A stretch of DNA of 35,202 bases, taken from Roseburia sp. (lineage in GTDB: Bacteria > Bacillota > Clostridia > Lachnospirales > Lachnospiraceae). Shown here piece after piece: positions 7,527 to 14,133 of this stretch. The notes beneath the pieces are model-generated. The model was given only the letters and a program-made list of their open reading frames with translations, did not search any database and had not been told where the DNA came from. Every line of letters begins with the position of its first letter. Positions within the stretch are counted from its first letter, which is position 1. Made by a program: the position numbers and the translations under genes. The DNA lies in contig JAMPFV010000002.1 of assembly GCA_023664265.1 (NCBI GenBank), forward strand, positions 91,223 through 126,424, written 5' to 3'.

Positions 7527-8588
7527 TTGGAGAATAAAGCATTGGGAACGTCCAGCATCTGCTATGCAAAGCCGGTGCTGATCATGGGAAGCGGATCCAT
7601 CGTGGGACAGATGGAGGAGGAGGGGCCGCTCGGCGGCTGCTTTGACAAGGTGAGCAGCGACAAGAATGACATGTTCGGCGCGGATTCGTGGGAGAAGGCG
7701 GAGAGCGCGCTGCAAAAGGAGGCGATTGCGATCACGCTGCAAAAGACCGGCATGGAACCTGCGGATGTGCGGTATCTGTTCGCGGGGGACTTGCTGGGGC
7801 AGACCATCGCAAGCTCCTTTGGCGTGTTGGACTACAATATTCCGTTCGTGGGGCTTTACGGCGCGTGCTCTACCTGCGGCGAGGCGCTGTGCATGGGCTC
7901 CATGGCGGTGGCGGCGGGCTATGCGGACACGGTGCTGAGCCTGACGTCCAGCCACTTTGCCAGCGCACAGAAGGAGTTCCGCTTTCCGCTGGAGTACGGC
8001 GGACAAAGGCCGCTGTACGCGTCGTGGACGGTGACGGGAAGCGCGGGCTTCCTGCTGCAGCACGCGGATATCGACAGCAGGAAGGGCAAGGCGGCGGACA
8101 ACAATTATCGGCGCAAAATCGGCATCACGGGCGTTACCATCGGAAAGATTGAGGATTACGGCATCAAGGATTCCTTTAATATGGGGTGCGCGATGGCGCC
8201 GGCTGCCGCATGGACGATTGCGACGAATTTCAAGGATTTTGGCAGGTCGGCGGGCGATTACGACGCGATTTTCACGGGCGATTTGGGCAATGTGGGGCAG
8301 GAGGCGCTTTTTACTCTGCTGGAAAAGGAGAACATTGATATCCGCGGCCGTCATTATGACTGTGGGATGCTGATTTACGATTTGGAGAAGCAGGACGTCC
8401 ACGCGGGCGGGAGCGGCTGCGGCTGCTCGGCGGTCGTGCTGTCCGCATATATCCTGCACAAAATCGAGGAGGGGCAGTGGAACCGCGTGCTGTTTGTGCC
8501 GACGGGGGCGCTGCTGAACAAGACCTCCTTCAACGAAGGACAGAATGTGCCGGGAATTGCGCACGGCGTGGTGATCGAGGCAGTATAG
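7527..8588 (+). CDS. spoVAD: SpoVAD homologue (stage V sporulation protein AD)
   Basis: A 353-residue thiolase-fold protein. It is recognised by DSWEKAE, the LFAGDLLGQ/SSFG segment, LYGACSTCGEALCMG, FRFPLEYGGQRP, WTVTGS-GFLLQ, TIGKIEDYGIKDSFNMGCAMAPAA and the C-terminal GGSGCGCSAVV, all features of SpoVAD. SpoVAD works at the spore inner membrane in dipicolinic acid uptake; Cys114 in GACST is at the thiolase cysteine position. A ketosynthase III was considered because of the acyl cluster upstream, but the match to SpoVAD is much closer. Translation starts at TTG 7527, 8 bases after GAGGGAGG. Unusually, it is not flanked by spoVAC or spoVAE; spoVAE is 12 kb away. Confidence 0.9.
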   Translation: MENKALGTSSICYAKPVLIMGSGSIVGQMEEEGPLGGCFDKVSSDKNDMFGADSWEKAESALQKEAIAITLQKTGMEPADVRYLFAGDLLGQTIASSFGVLDYNIPFVGLYGACSTCGEALCMGSMAVAAGYADTVLSLTSSHFASAQKEFRFPLEYGGQRPLYASWTVTGSAGFLLQHADIDSRKGKAADNNYRRKIGITGVTIGKIEDYGIKDSFNMGCAMAPAAAWTIATNFKDFGRSAGDYDAIFTGDLGNVGQEALFTLLEKENIDIRGRHYDCGMLIYDLEKQDVHAGGSGCGCSAVVLSAYILHKIEEGQWNRVLFVPTGALLNKTSFNEGQNVPGIAHGVVIEAV

Positions 8589-8619
8589 AATGCGGCACAG
8601 AACGTATATTCGATATTCC

Positions 8620-8649
8620 TTGACGGATGCGGGGGAAGTATGTTAGAAT
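8620..8649 (+). promoter_or_regulatory. Promoter of the PDDEXK nuclease-family gene
   Basis: TTGACG (8620-8625), 18 bases, TAGAAT (8644-8649) with TGT just upstream. The predicted start near 8656 leaves a 60-base leader before the ATG at 8716. Confidence 0.6.
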
Positions 8650-8715
8650 AAGCTGTAGGAAATATTGCGTTTGGAGGAAGCAGACGACAGGAGCGTACAC
8701 AGAAAGAGGATAAGA

Positions 8716-9684
8716 ATGACAGAGACGAATTTGGCACAGGCCGTTGAGGCGGCAGACGCTTTCAGCGCGTATGACACCAATGTGAAGTATCTGCTTGCGG
8801 ATAAGCAGATTTTGGCACGGATTTTGAAGTACGCGGTCAGTGAGTTTGCGGAGATGTCCATCGACGAGATTATGGGGAGCATCGGTGAGGATATAGAGAT
8901 TGGGGAGCGTCCCGTGGATGCGGGGCTGTCGAACCTTGGGCGTGTGCAGGGATTGAATACGGAGGACAATGTCCCGGGAGAAGGGAAGCTCTTTTACGAT
9001 ATACGCTTTAACGCATATCATAAGAAAACGGAAATGAAAATCCTGATCAATGTGGAGGCGCAAAAGTCGTCCGATTTTAGGAAGCTGGGGTATCATCTTG
9101 AGAATCGGATGATATTCTATATGGCGAGGATGATTTCTGCGCAGAAGCAGACGGAATTTTATCAGAGCGATTATGACAGCCTGAAAAAGGTTCGGAGTAT
9201 TTGGATATGCATGGACAACAAGGAGAACGGCGACTCTATAGAGGAGCTGAATCTGGACAGAAGGACGGTTTTCGGAAATAGAAGCAATTCGTATCCCGTG
9301 GATTTGATGCGGGGAATTATTATCAACATCAGGGATGGGAAGAATCGGAGTGAGTCGGGGAATATACTGATTTCCATGCTGGAGCGGCTGCTCTCGCAGA
9401 TGGATGTGGATGAGAAAAAGCGGATACTGTCGGAGGAATACGGAATGATAATGACGACGGAGTTGGAAGGGAGGATGCGGGTTATGTGTAATCTGTCTGA
9501 AAACATAGCGGCTGTGGCGGCAGAGCGGGGGATAAAACAAGGGATAGAGCAGGGGATAAAATCCCTGATAGAGGTCTGTAGGGAGTTGGGTGTGGATAAA
9601 GAAGACACCTCTCTCAAGGTCGCGGAGAAATTTGAGCTTGATGAGGAGAAGCTCCTGCTTTTCATGGACAAATATTGGATATGA
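8716..9684 (+). CDS. Rpn/PDDEXK-family nuclease (putative transposase type)
   Basis: A 322-residue protein of the Rpn recombination-promoting nuclease / PDDEXK_2 group, often labelled putative transposase in Lachnospiraceae. The nuclease core is visible as FYDIRFNAY followed by LINVEAQKS, giving the D...ExQ/K active-site pattern, then the helix KLGYHLENRMIFYMARMIS. The C-terminus has the typical GIKQGIEQGIKSLIE helix of this family. ATG 8716 is preferred: AAAGAGGA lies 5 bases before it, and the residues encoded upstream from 8665 overlap the promoter region. It stands alone, with its own promoter and a following hairpin; no inverted repeats or target duplication indicate an active element. 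Confidence 0.8.
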   Translation: MTETNLAQAVEAADAFSAYDTNVKYLLADKQILARILKYAVSEFAEMSIDEIMGSIGEDIEIGERPVDAGLSNLGRVQGLNTEDNVPGEGKLFYDIRFNAYHKKTEMKILINVEAQKSSDFRKLGYHLENRMIFYMARMISAQKQTEFYQSDYDSLKKVRSIWICMDNKENGDSIEELNLDRRTVFGNRSNSYPVDLMRGIIINIRDGKNRSESGNILISMLERLLSQMDVDEKKRILSEEYGMIMTTELEGRMRVMCNLSENIAAVAAERGIKQGIEQGIKSLIEVCRELGVDKEDTSLKVAEKFELDEEKLLLFMDKYWI

Positions 9685-9689
9685 CAACA

Positions 9690-9715
9690 GGGAAACGCTG
9701 GTGAAAGCGTTTCCC
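9690..9715. repeat. Hairpin repeat between converging genes, copy 1
   Basis: GGGAAACGCT and AGCGTTTCCC form a 10-bp stem with a 6-base loop. A 24/26 identical copy lies at 32464-32489. It sits between the converging nuclease and XRE genes and may work as a weak terminator for either, though no T-run of four or more follows on either strand. Confidence 0.6.
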
Positions 9716-9755
9716 TTGCAAATCCATGTGCATCTGCCGCCTGTCAAGGGGTGCC

Positions 9756-10343
9756 TTAAAAGATATATGCTTTTAACAGCCATACAAAGAACACGCAGAT
9801 GGCAAAGGATATCAGGCCGCAGCCAAGCGCCAGCAGGAGCTTTTGATACGGGCGTTTCCCATATTCCTGCGCCTTTTCGATTTCGTCTAGGCGTCTGCCC
9901 TCGCAGAAGGACACGATTTCCTTGAAGGTCTGGATATCCTTCGTCTTTTTGTAGTTTTCAAGTCTGACGGCAAAGTACAGTGCGACGGCGAACAGGACTG
10001 CCGTGATAATCAGGCCATACCAGCCTAAGAATACGCTCAGCGGGACTGCGGATACGACGCTCGCGAACAGCAGGATTGAATAGACAGCGCCGTCACGGTT
10101 GAAGCGCTGCAGCTCACTTTTGTTGATTTCTTCTCTCATAATGGAAACATCTCCTTTGATTAATTGGTCAAGTGATACATGGAACACGGAACTTAGCAGC
10201 AGAAGACTGTGAATGTCGGGATAATTTTTGTTGTTCTCCCAATTGGAAACGGTCTGCCGCGTGACATAAACCCGTTCGGCCAGTTCCTCCTGTGATAAGT
10301 TCATTTTGGTGCGGTATGCTTTTATCTGATGATGCAGCTCCAA
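9756..10343 (-). CDS. XRE-family regulator with C-terminal membrane helices
   Basis: The 195-residue protein begins with a Cro/CI helix-turn-helix (residues about 5-60: IKAYRTKMNLSQEELAERVY, TRQTVSNWENNKNYPD) and ends with three hydrophobic segments (AVYSILLFASVVSAVPLSVF, LIITAVLFAVALYFAV, LLLALGCGLISFAICVFFVW), so it is a membrane-tethered transcription regulator. TTG 10343 was chosen because GGAGGG ends 6 bases before it; the further in-frame GTG at 10361 lies upstream of that site. It is divergent from the AbrB-like gene and shares a regulatory region with inverted and tandem repeats, so control of that neighbour is plausible. The signal it senses is unknown. Confidence 0.85.
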   Translation of the reverse strand: MELHHQIKAYRTKMNLSQEELAERVYVTRQTVSNWENNKNYPDIHSLLLLSSVFHVSLDQLIKGDVSIMREEINKSELQRFNRDGAVYSILLFASVVSAVPLSVFLGWYGLIITAVLFAVALYFAVRLENYKKTKDIQTFKEIVSFCEGRRLDEIEKAQEYGKRPYQKLLLALGCGLISFAICVFFVWLLKAYIF

Positions 10344-10403
10344 GTCAAGCCCTCCTTTCACGGCAATTCTATCGCATAGATGGAAAACGCGCTGTCAAAA
10401 GTA

Positions 10404-10433
10404 TTTTACATCAGGGAAAATCAGGATGTAAAA
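10404..10433. promoter_or_regulatory. Inverted repeat, probable operator
   Basis: TTTTACATC (10404-10412) and GATGTAAAA (10425-10433) form a perfect 9-bp inverted repeat with 12 bases between arms. It lies just upstream of a minus-strand TTGACA (10393-10398) facing the XRE gene and of the AbrB-side promoter, a fitting place for XRE binding. Confidence 0.5.
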
Positions 10434-10444
10434 GGTATTTTGTA

Positions 10445-10473
10445 TTGCAATTCATCCCAAAATAAAGTATGAT
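10445..10473 (+). promoter_or_regulatory. Promoter of the AbrB-like/glycosyltransferase genes
   Basis: TTGCAA (10445-10450), 17 bases, TATGAT (10468-10473). The -10 lies inside the first unit of an 18-bp tandem repeat, which repeats it at 10486-10491. Confidence 0.5.
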
Positions 10474-10518
10474 AAATACAAAAAGTATGATAAATACAAA
10501 AAGTATGACAAATCATAC
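10464..10518 (+). repeat. Three tandem 18-bp units
   Basis: AAAGTATGATAAATACAA occurs at 10464-10481 and exactly again at 10482-10499; the third unit (10500-10517) diverges after AAAGTATGA. Its end forms the inverted repeat GTATGA-N4-TCATAC (10503-10518). Each unit carries a -10-like TATGAT or TATGAC. Confidence 0.8.
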
Positions 10519-10548
10519 TAAATCATATTTATTAGAGGAGAGACGGTT

Positions 10549-10788
10549 ATGGACGCACTGAAGGGAAAAAACGCATGGACAGTGAAAATCGGGGAAAAGG
10601 GGCAGTTTGTAATCCCCAAGGAGGCGCGGGAGATGTTTGACATCCACCCGGGGGACACGATTCTGGTGCTGGGGGATGCGGAGCGGGGGATTGCAATTCC
10701 GCCCAAGGCGATGATGGACAGGTACATCTCCATGATTTTCGGGGAAATGAATATGGGAGGGCAGGAAGATGACGGACAGCGCATGTAA
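10549..10788 (+). CDS. AbrB/SpoVT-type DNA-binding protein
   Basis: A 79-residue protein with the swapped-hairpin AbrB domain: WTVKIGEKGQFVIPKEAREMF, then IHPGDTILVLGD and GIAI. This domain binds DNA as a dimer, in transition-state regulators and in antitoxins. No toxin gene follows; instead its last 20 bases overlap the glycosyltransferase start, so it is probably a local regulator, perhaps autoregulatory through the tandem and inverted repeats upstream. GAGGAG lies 8 bases before the ATG. The 18-residue tail (MNMGGQEDDGQRM) is polar and has no known role. Confidence 0.88.
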   Translation: MDALKGKNAWTVKIGEKGQFVIPKEAREMFDIHPGDTILVLGDAERGIAIPPKAMMDRYISMIFGEMNMGGQEDDGQRM

Positions 10789-11965
10789 GATTGTATTTTT
10801 CTGTATTCCCGCGCACGGGCACACGAATCCGACCTTGGGCGTGGTGCGGGAATTGGTGGAGCGGGGACACCAGGTGTGGTACTATTCGTATGAGCCGTTT
10901 CGGGAAAAGATTGAGGCGGCGGGAGCGACATTCATTGCCTGTGACGGCTATGATATGGAGCAGCGCCTGACGCCGAAGGATGCGGCCCGCGTCGGCAGGG
11001 ATTTGGCATTTTCCACGAAAATATTAGTGGATACGACGCTGGCGCTGGACGAGATGGTCTGCAGGGATATGGAGCGTCTCAAGCCCGACTGTATTGTGGC
11101 GGATTCGATGGCGGTGTGGGGAAAGGCGGCGGCGCTCAAGGCGGGGATTCCCTTTGTCTCCTCGACAACCACCTTTGCGTTCAACCGCTATTCGGCGAAG
11201 ATTATGAAGCAGAGCCTTCGGGAAGCAATCGGAATGATTGTCTCAATGCCGAAGATACAGAAAAATATCAGGCGGCTGCAGGCACAGGGGTATCCCGTAA
11301 AAAATGTCTTGGACATTTTACGGAATGACGAGTATACGGACACGATTGTATATACGTCGCCGCAGTTTCAGCCGTGTGCGGAGACTTTCTCGGAGAAATA
11401 CGCCTTTGTGGGACCTTCGGTGAGGCCTGCCGCCTCGGAAATAGAGAAGGAAAAGGAGAAGCTGGTCTATGTGTCCATGGGGACGGTGAACAACGATATG
11501 CTTGCCTTCTACAAAAGCTGTATCGCCGCGTTGGCGGATACGGAATATCAGGTTATTCTGTCCGTGGGAGACTTGGTGGACATTGCGGCGCTGGGCGAGC
11601 TGCCTGAGAATGTCTCCGTCCACAGACAGGTGGACCAGATTGCCGTGCTCATGCAGGCGGATGCATTTCTGACTCATTGCGGGATGAACAGCGTCAACGA
11701 GGGCTTGTATTACAGCGTCCCGCTGGTGATGTATCCGCAGACGTCCGAGCAGGGCGGTGTTGCGTCGCGGGTCGCGCAGCTCGGCGCGGGAATCCTGTTG
11801 GGGAAGGCGGACACGGCACAGATACGCCGTGCCGTCGATTGCGTGGTGGAGGACGCCGCCTACCGCGAACAGGCCGCGGTGATCTCGGAGGGTTTCCGAG
11901 CGTGCGGCGGGGCGAGGGCGGCCGCGGATAAGATTTTGGCGGTCGCACGGCAAATAAAAGCGTAG
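10769..11965 (+). CDS. Macrolide-type (GT1/MGT) glycosyltransferase
   Basis: A 398-residue UDP-sugar glycosyltransferase of the GT-B fold, MGT/YjiC-like. It begins with the acceptor-side motif IVFFCIPAHGHTNPTLGVVREL and carries the nucleotide-sugar site FLTHCGMNSVNEGLYYSVPL-VMYPQTSEQ near residues 295-325. Members glycosylate small hydrophobic molecules such as macrolides, flavonoids or lipids, often to inactivate them. It overlaps the AbrB-like gene by 20 bases, and GGGAGGGCAGGAAG precedes the ATG, so the two are coupled. No signal peptide is visible. A strong terminator follows. The acceptor is unknown. Confidence 0.88.
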   Translation: MTDSACKIVFFCIPAHGHTNPTLGVVRELVERGHQVWYYSYEPFREKIEAAGATFIACDGYDMEQRLTPKDAARVGRDLAFSTKILVDTTLALDEMVCRDMERLKPDCIVADSMAVWGKAAALKAGIPFVSSTTTFAFNRYSAKIMKQSLREAIGMIVSMPKIQKNIRRLQAQGYPVKNVLDILRNDEYTDTIVYTSPQFQPCAETFSEKYAFVGPSVRPAASEIEKEKEKLVYVSMGTVNNDMLAFYKSCIAALADTEYQVILSVGDLVDIAALGELPENVSVHRQVDQIAVLMQADAFLTHCGMNSVNEGLYYSVPLVMYPQTSEQGGVASRVAQLGAGILLGKADTAQIRRAVDCVVEDAAYREQAAVISEGFRACGGARAAADKILAVARQIKA

Positions 11966-11967
11966 AG

Positions 11968-11997
11968 AAATCGTCGCTGCCAAGCGGCGATTTTTTT
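11968..11997 (+). terminator. Intrinsic terminator after the glycosyltransferase
   Basis: AATCGTCGCT pairs with AGCGGCGATT (10 bp, one G-U) around GCCA, followed by seven T. It separates the glycosyltransferase from the sigma-factor operon. Confidence 0.85.
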
Positions 11998-12022
11998 GTT
12001 CACTTAAAAATATTTTGGCAGG

Positions 12023-12053
12023 TTGTCTTTTTCGCCGGTTCATTCGTTATACA
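12023..12053 (+). promoter_or_regulatory. Candidate promoter of the ECF sigma operon
   Basis: TTGTCT (12023-12028) and TATACA (12048-12053) are 19 bases apart (18 to TTATAC). The spacing is long; an autoregulated ECF-type promoter is an alternative that cannot be judged without the factor's consensus. Confidence 0.35.
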
Positions 12054-12072
12054 GGATAGAGGGGGTGATTTT

Positions 12073-12540
12073 GTGCTTGAGAAAATCATACGGAAGTATT
12101 ACGACGAGATTTTCCGCTACTGCTGTCACCATGTGGAGAGCCGCGCCGCGGCGGAGGATTTGTGTCAGGATACGTTCGTGAGTTTTATTGAGCACTGGCC
12201 CGAGTACGGCGGCGGGAGGACAAAGCCCTGTCTCTATACGATTGCGCGGAACAAATGCACGGATTATTACAGGAAAAGGACGCCGATCCCGATGGAGACG
12301 GTTCCCGAGACGGTGGCGGGAGAGCTGCCTGAGGAGGCGGTGGTGGTGCGGCAGATGGTTGCGGCGCTGCCTGAGGAGCTTCGGGAGGCGGTTATCCTGC
12401 GGTATTTTCAGGGTCTGAAATACACAGAGCTTGCGGCGGTCATGGGAATCAGCTCCTCGCTGGCAAAATATCGTGTCAGGAAGGGATTGGAGATATTGTC
12501 CGAAATGGAAGGAGGCGCTTATGGGACGAAGAGAGACTGA
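12073..12540 (+). CDS. ECF-type RNA polymerase sigma factor
   Basis: A 155-residue sigma-70-family protein with only regions 2 and 4. Region 2 is EDLCQDTFVSFIEHWPEY...RTKPCLYTIARNKCTDYYRKR; region 4 is LPEELREAVILRYFQGLKYTELAAVMGISSSLAKYRVRKGLEIL. It redirects RNA polymerase to a small regulon, normally including its own operon. The start is GTG 12073, 5 bases after GGGGGTGA. It overlaps the next gene by 20 bases. There is no recognisable anti-sigma zinc-finger partner; the following membrane protein may play that part. The downstream ABC exporter suggests a response to an envelope-active compound. Confidence 0.88.
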   Translation: MLEKIIRKYYDEIFRYCCHHVESRAAAEDLCQDTFVSFIEHWPEYGGGRTKPCLYTIARNKCTDYYRKRTPIPMETVPETVAGELPEEAVVVRQMVAALPEELREAVILRYFQGLKYTELAAVMGISSSLAKYRVRKGLEILSEMEGGAYGTKRD

Positions 12541-13291
12541 AAGGAGATTGCGGCAGTACGCGGCGGACTGCGAACGGCTTGTGCCGCGGGGGCGGGAGCG
12601 GAAAATCACGGAGCTGTCGGCGCGAGCCGTGCTCCGCACGCGAGGAAGCCTGTGGAGCTTTGTGCTGGAGCAGACGGGGTATCTCGGGAGATACTGCCTG
12701 ATCTGGCAGGCGTTGTGGCTGGCGCTGTTTCGTCTGCTGCTGCGGTATTTCATACCGCAGCTTGGCGGGGATGAGAGCGAAAAGCGGCTTCTGATAATGG
12801 TTTCCCTGCTGCCGCCGCTGCTGGTACTGCTCACGGTGGAGGAGATTACGAAGATTTATCAGAAAAGCATGTTGGAGATTGAATATGCCACAAAATATTC
12901 CCTGCGGAGCGTCGTGCTGGTGCGGATGTCGGCTCTGTGCGCGTTTCATGCCGCGCTCCTTGCGGGCAGTATCCTCCTGCTGCACACCCGCTTGGATTCG
13001 GGGACGGCGCAGCTTCTGGTCTACGGCTTCACGCCGATGATCGGGATGACGGGAGCATTGCTCAAGCTGATGCAGCACTATAAGGGGGAGCTGCTGCGCG
13101 GCGCGGCGGCCGGCGTCTACGGACTGGTGCTGGTTCTGGCGCTTGTCGGCGGGACGGAGCGGTTTGGCTGGTATCGGCCGATGTATTTCAGAGGCTGGTG
13201 CATGGTGGGGCTTGCGGGACTTGTCTTTGCGGGGTGGCAGTTTGTCCGCCTGAGCGCGAAGCTGTCCGATTTTGAACAGTGTGAAGATTGA
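12521..13291 (+). CDS. Membrane protein coupled to the ECF sigma factor
   Basis: A 256-residue protein with a basic cytosolic N-terminus (about 60 residues, with MGRRETERRLRQYAADCERL) and six or so hydrophobic segments, from YLGRYCLIWQALWLALFRLL to GLAGLVFAGWQFV. I do not recognise a family. The position directly after the sigma gene, overlapping by 20 bases, and before an ABC ATPase and permease suggests either an anti-sigma/sensor or an accessory subunit of the transporter. ATG 12521 has GGAAGGAGG 5 bases upstream; an in-frame start at 12431 would lie wholly inside the sigma gene. The stop codon is part of a strong inverted repeat listed separately. Confidence 0.75.
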   Translation: MGRRETERRLRQYAADCERLVPRGRERKITELSARAVLRTRGSLWSFVLEQTGYLGRYCLIWQALWLALFRLLLRYFIPQLGGDESEKRLLIMVSLLPPLLVLLTVEEITKIYQKSMLEIEYATKYSLRSVVLVRMSALCAFHAALLAGSILLLHTRLDSGTAQLLVYGFTPMIGMTGALLKLMQHYKGELLRGAAAGVYGLVLVLALVGGTERFGWYRPMYFRGWCMVGLAGLVFAGWQFVRLSAKLSDFEQCED

Positions 13292-13309
13292 AAATTAAAA
13301 TTTTCAATC
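13286..13309. repeat. 10-bp inverted repeat over a stop codon
   Basis: GATTGAAAAT (13286-13295) and ATTTTCAATC (13300-13309) form a perfect hairpin with loop TAAA. The left arm contains the stop TGA of the membrane-protein gene. It is followed at once by the dispersed leader repeat rather than by a T-run, so attenuation or mRNA processing is more likely than full termination. Confidence 0.6.
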
Positions 13310-13351
13310 ACGAGATTTGTGTCTGCGCGGTAAAACAGCGCAGAAATGAGG
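13303..13351 (+). repeat. Structured leader repeat, short full copy
   Basis: The first 27 bases match 5805-5830 (one substitution, one indel). TCTGCGC (13322-13328) pairs with GCGCAGA (13338-13344) across a short loop. CAGCGCAGAAATG is shared with 5551-5563. The GAGG at its right end, with the following TGG, is the ribosome site of the ABC ATPase gene, as in the acyl operon. Confidence 0.6.
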
Positions 13352-13359
13352 TGGAAAAA

Positions 13360-14133
13360 ATGGAATTGGTATTGGACAGAGTGACGAAGCAATATAAGAA
13401 TAAGATTGCGGTTGACAGGCTGAGCGCGACATTGAAGGAGGGCGTGTACGGCCTGCTCGGTGCCAACGGCGCGGGGAAAACCACCCTGATGCGGATGATT
13501 TGCGGCATCGCGCAGATCAGCAGCGGGGAGATACGGCTTGACGGTGAGGAAATCGGAGCGATGGGGGCGCGGTATCGGGATTTGCTGGGGTATCTCCCGC
13601 AGGATTTCGGGTATTATCCGAATTTTACCGCGATGGAGTTTATGCTGTATATCGCCTCCCTCAAGGGCTTGGACAGGGGCTATGCGAGGACGCAGAGCAA
13701 ACGGCTGCTGCACCAGGTGGGGCTTGCAAATGAAATGCGCCATAAAATCAAGACGTTCTCGGGCGGTATGCGCCAGCGGCTGGGGATTGCGCAGGCGCTG
13801 TTAAACGACCCGAAGATTCTTGTTCTGGACGAGCCGACGGCGGGGCTGGACCCCAAGGAGCGGGTGCGCTTCCGCAATATGATTGCCGCATTGGGAAAGG
13901 AGCGGATTGTCCTTCTTTCCACGCATATCGTGTCGGATGTGGAGGAGATTGCGGATTGGATTTTCCTGATGAAGCAGGGGCAGCTGATCGCGCAGGGGAC
14001 GTTGGAGGCGCTGAAGGCGCATTATCTGGAGGTGGCGGGCGGTGAGGCGTCCGCGGTGTTTAATCTGGAAAAGCTGTATTTATTTTATTTTGCGGGGGAG
14101 GAAGAGGGCTATGGCGATGATGATGCGGTTTGA
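13360..14133 (+). CDS. ABC transporter ATP-binding protein
   Basis: A 257-residue ATPase subunit with Walker A GANGAGKTT, Q-loop LPQDFGYYPNFTA, signature SGGMRQRLGIAQAL, Walker B ILVLDEPTAGLD and the switch histidine in LLSTHIVSD. It is of the ABC-2 drug/lantibiotic exporter type. ATG 13360 was chosen because GAGGTGG lies 5 bases upstream and the residues encoded from 13288 derive from the leader repeat. Its end overlaps the permease gene by 23 bases. With the sigma factor and the two membrane proteins it makes a self-regulated export or immunity cassette; the exported compound is unknown. Confidence 0.93.
   Translation: MELVLDRVTKQYKNKIAVDRLSATLKEGVYGLLGANGAGKTTLMRMICGIAQISSGEIRLDGEEIGAMGARYRDLLGYLPQDFGYYPNFTAMEFMLYIASLKGLDRGYARTQSKRLLHQVGLANEMRHKIKTFSGGMRQRLGIAQALLNDPKILVLDEPTAGLDPKERVRFRNMIAALGKERIVLLSTHIVSDVEEIADWIFLMKQGQLIAQGTLEALKAHYLEVAGGEASAVFNLEKLYLFYFAGEEEGYGDDDAV

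Noticed and set aside
7527..8588. Ketosynthase III belonging to the acyl-transfer cluster
   Set aside because: The thiolase fold fits, but the detailed motifs match SpoVAD over the whole length, and KAS III His/Asn signatures are not seen.
8716..9684. Active insertion sequence around the PDDEXK protein
   Set aside because: No terminal inverted repeats or flanking target duplication could be found, only a generic hairpin downstream.
8530..9783. A long minus-strand frame across the PDDEXK nuclease gene
   Set aside because: Antisense shadow; the plus-strand protein has a promoter, ribosome site and family motifs.
10464..10518. CRISPR-like array
   Set aside because: The 18-bp units are directly adjacent without spacers and there are no cas genes; it is a simple tandem repeat.
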